A stretch of 64,000 nt of DNA from Phycisphaerales bacterium (GTDB lineage Bacteria; Planctomycetota; Phycisphaerae; Phycisphaerales; UBA1924). The stretch covers positions 1 through 64,000 of the forward strand of contig JAJDDD010000010.1 in NCBI GenBank assembly GCA_029260495.1. Reading direction: 5' to 3'. The notes below the pieces were generated by a model. The model had not been told where the DNA came from, did no database searches, and saw only the letters and a program-made list of their open reading frames with translations. The position numbers were made by a program, and so were the translations under genes. Shown in pieces: positions 60,530 to 64,000 of this stretch; positions within the stretch are counted from its first letter, which is position 1; each line of letters opens with the position of its first letter.

Positions 60530-61285
60530 TCAGGCCGAGCGCTTCAGGGATCGCTGGACCATAGTGAGATAGCGGATGAGCGGCTCGATCTTGCGGGTGA
60601 GGTCAAAGGGGCTGGGCCAGGGAACAAACATGAAGCCGATGCGAACGGCGGTCTCGTCGCGAATTGGCCGAAGCTGCCGGGCTTCAACGAGAAAAACGAG
60701 TTCGTCAGCGACGTCGGGAAGCTGAAAGGTGGCGAAGTATTGGCCGTTGACCTGCAAGCGCCTGGGTTTTTCCTCAAGAACGATGCCAAGGCCGCCCCCG
60801 GATGCGTCGACGATTTGACCTTCGAACCGCCGGGCGTTGATCGGACAATGCGTTGGATGGGCAGGATTCGTTTCGTGAAGGTGGACGGAGATCGGAGCCT
60901 GGCAGGCGAGTGACGTTCGAAAGAACTCACGGCGCTGGCCTTGCTGAAGGCGGCTTGGGGCTGCGAGGACGACGCCGTGAATAATCTTCTCTTTGTTGAG
61001 TTTGAGCACGCACACGGGATCGACAATGGTTGTTTCAAAGTAGAGAAGGAGCTCCCCAATGATGAAGAATGCCCGAAACTCCCGCCCCACGCCAAGATCG
61101 ATGTCTTTCCCGATGGCCTGCGGTTTTTCGATGTAGAGACGGTCGTCTTTGATTGCGAGCAAACGCCCTCGCGCGACGGGCTCCGTGCCCTTTTCTGTAC
61201 TGCGATGAAGCTCAAGCGGCGCATTGCGCGCGCATGCCTCGCGCAGCTGGTCAGGAACAGCAAACTGGTTGACGTCCTTTGCCAT
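60530..61285 (-). CDS. YcgR-like PilZ-domain protein
   Basis: The product is 251 aa from ATG 61285 (MAKDVNQFAV). The N-terminal ~110 residues form a flagellar-brake-like PilZN domain (LELHRSTEKGTEPVARGRLLAIKDDRLYIEKPQ, REFRAFFIIGELLLYFETTIVDPV). The PilZ domain follows at ~125-240: QRREFFRTSLACQAPISV supplies the RxxxR arginines and VDASGGGLGIVLEE the D-x-S-G-G-G motif, the canonical c-di-GMP signature. It lies upstream of the type II secretion operon on the same strand and may link it to second-messenger control; that link is inference. Confidence 0.85.
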   Translation of the reverse strand: MAKDVNQFAVPDQLREACARNAPLELHRSTEKGTEPVARGRLLAIKDDRLYIEKPQAIGKDIDLGVGREFRAFFIIGELLLYFETTIVDPVCVLKLNKEKIIHGVVLAAPSRLQQGQRREFFRTSLACQAPISVHLHETNPAHPTHCPINARRFEGQIVDASGGGLGIVLEEKPRRLQVNGQYFATFQLPDVADELVFLVEARQLRPIRDETAVRIGFMFVPWPSPFDLTRKIEPLIRYLTMVQRSLKRSA

Positions 61286-61471
61286 AGAAAATGCCCGCCG
61301 CCATCGCGAATCCGACCGCTGCGGACGCCCCTCCTGATTGGTTGTCGGACGGACGGAGGCGCCGCTTGACCACCGCCTGAGCGGGGGGGCGAACTCCCTG
61401 GGCAAGACTTAGGGTCTGAGGTTCACTCGGCGCACAGACACGAAGAATAGGGCCGGAGGCGTTATTCGCGT

Positions 61472-62545
61472 CTACGCCACAATGTGAGTTTCTCCGCCGA
61501 CAGGACGAGCCTGATCGACGGCGGCGATAACTTCACTGGGACCGACCACATAGAGGAACTCTTTGTTTCGAAGGTGACTGACTCGACCCACCTTTTCGCC
61601 AGCGGGGTTGTGGATGCCGATTTGCGCACCGACGTAGCGCTTGTAGTCGGACTCGATCACGCGCAAGTCACCGAAACCTTCGAGAAGTTGCTCCATGACA
61701 GTGCGGCTCAGGTAGCCCTCGTTGCTAAAGGAAACAACAAAAGCTTTGCAATCGAGTGATTCCAGGAGCAGGCGCATCGCGTCGAGGCATTGGCGTTTGG
61801 AGTTGTAGGGACTCTTGCGCTTGCGGCAATCGACGCGCTTGCAGGCGACTCCATACACCGGTGGCTTGTCCCAGCGAACGAGGGACTCCCAGATGTGGTA
61901 GTTGGAGAGATAGGAATGCTGGTTGTATGGCGGATCTATATAGACGATGTCAGCGGTGAGTTTTTTTGCGGCTTCGATCGCGTCAAGGCATGATGCCGCG
62001 CCTTTTCCTGATGCAGCGCGGGGAAGAAGTTTGGGAACGCGCAAATGCAGTGGCTTGTGAGCGCGGGAGGCCCACTGTTTGAGATAGGCCATCTGGACGC
62101 CGGTGGTGGAGTCAACCCGGTCTGCGGCTTCCATAAGTGAGACGAGGGCGATCGCTTCAAGCTCCGGTTCGAGGTCGCGCTGCGCGATGGACTCGCGGAT
62201 GGCGTCCACGCGGGCGCCATTTTCAGGCTTGAAGAAACGGGACTTGATGCAGAACGTCTCAGTGAAGTAGCCGGGATCGGGCGCCAGTTGATTGAGTTCG
62301 TCGATGAGATCGGTCGCACGCTCGAGCCAGTCTTCAAGGTCAGATTGGATATAGGCGCGAGCGAGCGTCGCGGCGTAGGCGTTGTGATCGTTTGCAAGAA
62401 CGCGGAAGCTCGCCTGCTTCAGTGCGCAGCCGACGCGCGAGGTTCCGGAGAAGAGGTCAAGAACCGTTCCGTTCGGTTGAATCGCCTCGATGGCGCCAAC
62501 GATAAGCTGGGTCAATAGACGTTTTGAGCCGAGATATTTGATCAT
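61472..62545 (-). CDS. D12-class (Dam-like) DNA adenine N6-methyltransferase
   Basis: The product is 357 aa. KYLGSKRLLTQLI at the N-terminus and TVLDLFSGTSRVGCAL (motif I, ~28-43) come before the catalytic IVYIDPPYNQHSY (motif IV, DPPY near residue 200), the alpha-class order. A helical target-recognition insert lies between them. No restriction endonuclease gene is adjacent, so it looks like an orphan methyltransferase. It starts 30 nt downstream of the RNase R gene on the same strand and may be co-transcribed. Confidence 0.92.
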   Translation of the reverse strand: MIKYLGSKRLLTQLIVGAIEAIQPNGTVLDLFSGTSRVGCALKQASFRVLANDHNAYAATLARAYIQSDLEDWLERATDLIDELNQLAPDPGYFTETFCIKSRFFKPENGARVDAIRESIAQRDLEPELEAIALVSLMEAADRVDSTTGVQMAYLKQWASRAHKPLHLRVPKLLPRAASGKGAASCLDAIEAAKKLTADIVYIDPPYNQHSYLSNYHIWESLVRWDKPPVYGVACKRVDCRKRKSPYNSKRQCLDAMRLLLESLDCKAFVVSFSNEGYLSRTVMEQLLEGFGDLRVIESDYKRYVGAQIGIHNPAGEKVGRVSHLRNKEFLYVVGPSEVIAAVDQARPVGGETHIVA

Positions 62546-62575
62546 CCCTGAATCCAGATCTCGGGGGTGTGACGA

Positions 62576-64000
62576 TCACTGCCCTTTGCGTTTGTTTTTG
62601 CGATCCTGGCGATAGTCTTTTTTCCGTTTGTCGCGGCTGCGCGAGCGTTGACTTCGTTTCTGCGACCCGGTGCGAGATGCATCAAAGCCGGCGCCTTCAG
62701 CAGACCCGATGCCGCCGCCAGCACCGCCGAGTTTGAGCGCCTTGCCGACGCCTTCGCGTTTCTTGGCGCTTTCGTCAGAGATGAGCAACTCCATCTGCCT
62801 GCGGGCGAGATCCACTTCGGCAACGATGACCGCGACGCGATCGCCGAGCTTGAAGGAGCGGCCTGAGCCTTCGTGGACGAGCGCCCCGGTGCGCTGATCC
62901 AGGCGCCAGCGCCCCCCCCACTTTTCCGGAGTGGGAAGATCCTGAGTGCGCACAAGGCCTTCGACAAGATACTTGTCAAGGCGCACAAAGACGCCGGAGT
63001 TTGTGACACCTGTAATGACGCCGGGAAACTCAGCGCCGATGTGCTCAGACATCAGCTGCATGACGAGGAAGTTGCGAAGCTCGCGCTCGGCTGCTTCAGC
63101 GCGATCTTCCGTGCGGCCGCACTGCGAGCCGATCTGACGGAGCGCTTCGTCGTCAGGGCATGCGGGAGTTTGATTGAGTTTTTTACCCAGCGCTTTCTTT
63201 TCTTTATCGGAGTGCGGCGGGTTTTTGCCGTTGTTGGTCTGCTTCAGGTATTCGCCGAGCGCGCGGTGGACGGTCAGGTCCGGGTAACGACGGATGGGGC
63301 TTGTAAAGTGCGCATAGGCGTCGGAGGCGAGCGCAAAATGCCCGATGTGCGCGGGCGAATACTCCGCTTTGGTGAGTGTGCGGAGAACCGCCATATGAAC
63401 AGCCGGACCCGCTGCGGTTCCGCGCGTGGCGTCGAGAAGCCCCTGAAGCTCTTCGCGCGAAGGACTCTTGGGAATCCGATAGCCCGCGACGCTCACAAAT
63501 TTTTGCAGTTCGCCAAACTCGCCAGGCGTCGGCTCGGGATGAACGCGGCGTAGAAGTGGCACACCGACACTCTCAAATAGCTTCGCGAGAGATTCATTCG
63601 CCTCCACCATGAACATTTCGATGATCGTATGGGTGAAGGCGTCATCCTCAGGTTCAGCGTCAATAACGCGGCCTTCATCATTGAAGATAAGCTCGACCTC
63701 AGGCAGATCGAGATGGATCATCCCAGCTCGCCGGCGACGTTTGCGGATGGCAGTCGCCAAAGAGTTCATCTCACGAACCGTGTCGATAAGTTGCTCGGAG
63801 TACTTGGGCTCGGTGCGGGCGTGCTTGCGAGCTTCCTTGATGTCGCCGTCGATGAGGGCCTGCGCTTCGAGATAGGTCATGCGCTTGGCTGAGTGAATAA
63901 CAGTTGACGCAAATCCGCGCTTGGTGACATTCCCCCTCTTGTCGTACTCCATGTAGGCGCTCTTGCAGAAGCGAGGCACACCTTCCTGAAGAGAACAAAT
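62576..64000 (-). CDS. rnr: Ribonuclease R/RNB-family exoribonuclease, C-terminal part (runs off right edge)
   Basis: The visible 474 aa are open to the window edge; the start and N-terminal cold-shock domains lie outside. The RNB catalytic domain is represented by SLQEGVPRFCKSAYMEY, ASTVIHSAKRMTYLEAQALIDG, FMVEANESLAKLF and HFALASDAYAHFTSPIRRYPDLTVHRALGEYL, which contains the conserved TSPIRRYPD motif. An S1 RNA-binding domain follows (FPGVITGVTNSGVFVRLDKYLVEGLVRTQDLP). The C-terminus is a long basic Lys/Arg-rich tail (SQRSRSRDKRKKDYRQDRKNKRKG), as in RNase R. It degrades structured RNA 3' to 5'. Confidence 0.94.
   Translation of the reverse strand: MCSLQEGVPRFCKSAYMEYDKRGNVTKRGFASTVIHSAKRMTYLEAQALIDGDIKEARKHARTEPKYSEQLIDTVREMNSLATAIRKRRRRAGMIHLDLPEVELIFNDEGRVIDAEPEDDAFTHTIIEMFMVEANESLAKLFESVGVPLLRRVHPEPTPGEFGELQKFVSVAGYRIPKSPSREELQGLLDATRGTAAGPAVHMAVLRTLTKAEYSPAHIGHFALASDAYAHFTSPIRRYPDLTVHRALGEYLKQTNNGKNPPHSDKEKKALGKKLNQTPACPDDEALRQIGSQCGRTEDRAEAAERELRNFLVMQLMSEHIGAEFPGVITGVTNSGVFVRLDKYLVEGLVRTQDLPTPEKWGGRWRLDQRTGALVHEGSGRSFKLGDRVAVIVAEVDLARRQMELLISDESAKKREGVGKALKLGGAGGGIGSAEGAGFDASRTGSQKRSQRSRSRDKRKKDYRQDRKNKRKGQ

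Noticed and set aside
1-64000. CRISPR arrays, insertion sequences, integrases or prophage genes
   Set aside because: No regularly spaced repeats of array length, no transposase or integrase motifs, and no phage structural genes were seen on either strand.

Overview
The window looks like a chromosomal segment of a planctomycete, most likely from the Phycisphaerae side. The clues are four secreted proteins ending in dockerin-like modules of the D-x-N-x-D-G ... DLA-x-LLG-x-WG type, a PEP-CTERM protein, an H-X9-DG pseudopilin, small zinc-ribbon proteins with a C-x2-C-GY-x-LR-x-L ... CPECG pattern, and fairly high GC with bacterial operon structure. This is inference from protein style; there is no rRNA in the window to fix the taxonomy. 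Nearly all of it reads as ordinary core or envelope chromosome: no insertion sequence, integrase, phage module or CRISPR array was seen.

Layout, left to right. 1-4.6 kb: the start of a pseudopilin or GspK-like protein running off the left edge, a tRNA(CAU), then a tightly coupled plus-strand trio of two dockerin proteins and an H-X9-DG pseudopilin. 4.6-14.4 kb: a TPR protein, a DUF3179 protein, lipoprotein MsrB, a BvgS-like hybrid histidine kinase with an adjacent NarL-type regulator, metG with a DUF2007/zinc-ribbon gene, and lipoprotein MsrA. 14.4-20.7 kb: an exported cyclophilin, rpmA (L27) with a clear terminator, a GNAT protein, dnaA with DnaA-box-like inverted sites upstream, and a Gfo/Idh/MocA oxidoreductase. 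20.7-27.5 kb: a minus-strand purine operon (three xanthine dehydrogenase subunits, XdhC, a MobA-like nucleotidyltransferase, adenine deaminase). 27.6-37.6 kb: a glycosyltransferase, a PEP-CTERM protein, proC, an ABC exporter, an MFS transporter, an unusually long UbiD and a tandem zinc-knuckle protein. 37.6-49 kb: a zinc-ribbon membrane protein, a dockerin beta-propeller-like protein, a KdsC-type phosphatase fused to a degenerate cytidylyltransferase-like domain plus ispE, a PilZ protein, a compact AT-richer restriction-modification pair, acs, and a fourth dockerin protein. 48.6-60.2 kb: one long minus-strand type II secretion operon (gspD-E-F-G-I-J-K-C-L-M and a TPR lipoprotein). 60.5-64 kb: a YcgR-like PilZ protein, a D12-class adenine methyltransferase and RNase R (N-terminal part off the right edge).

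How they fit together: the type II secretion system is a plausible exporter for the signal-peptide-bearing dockerin proteins, but that link is inference. The purine operon encodes adenine to hypoxanthine to xanthine/urate plus cofactor maturation. MsrA and MsrB both appear to be lipoproteins, suggesting methionine sulfoxide repair in the envelope. The best candidates for something undescribed are the methyltransferase/PD-(D/E)XK pair at 42.7-44.2 kb, the dockerin-dockerin-pseudopilin operon at 1.3-4.6 kb, the fused KdsC protein, and the secretin with a long acidic tail encoded in one operon with a TPR lipoprotein.
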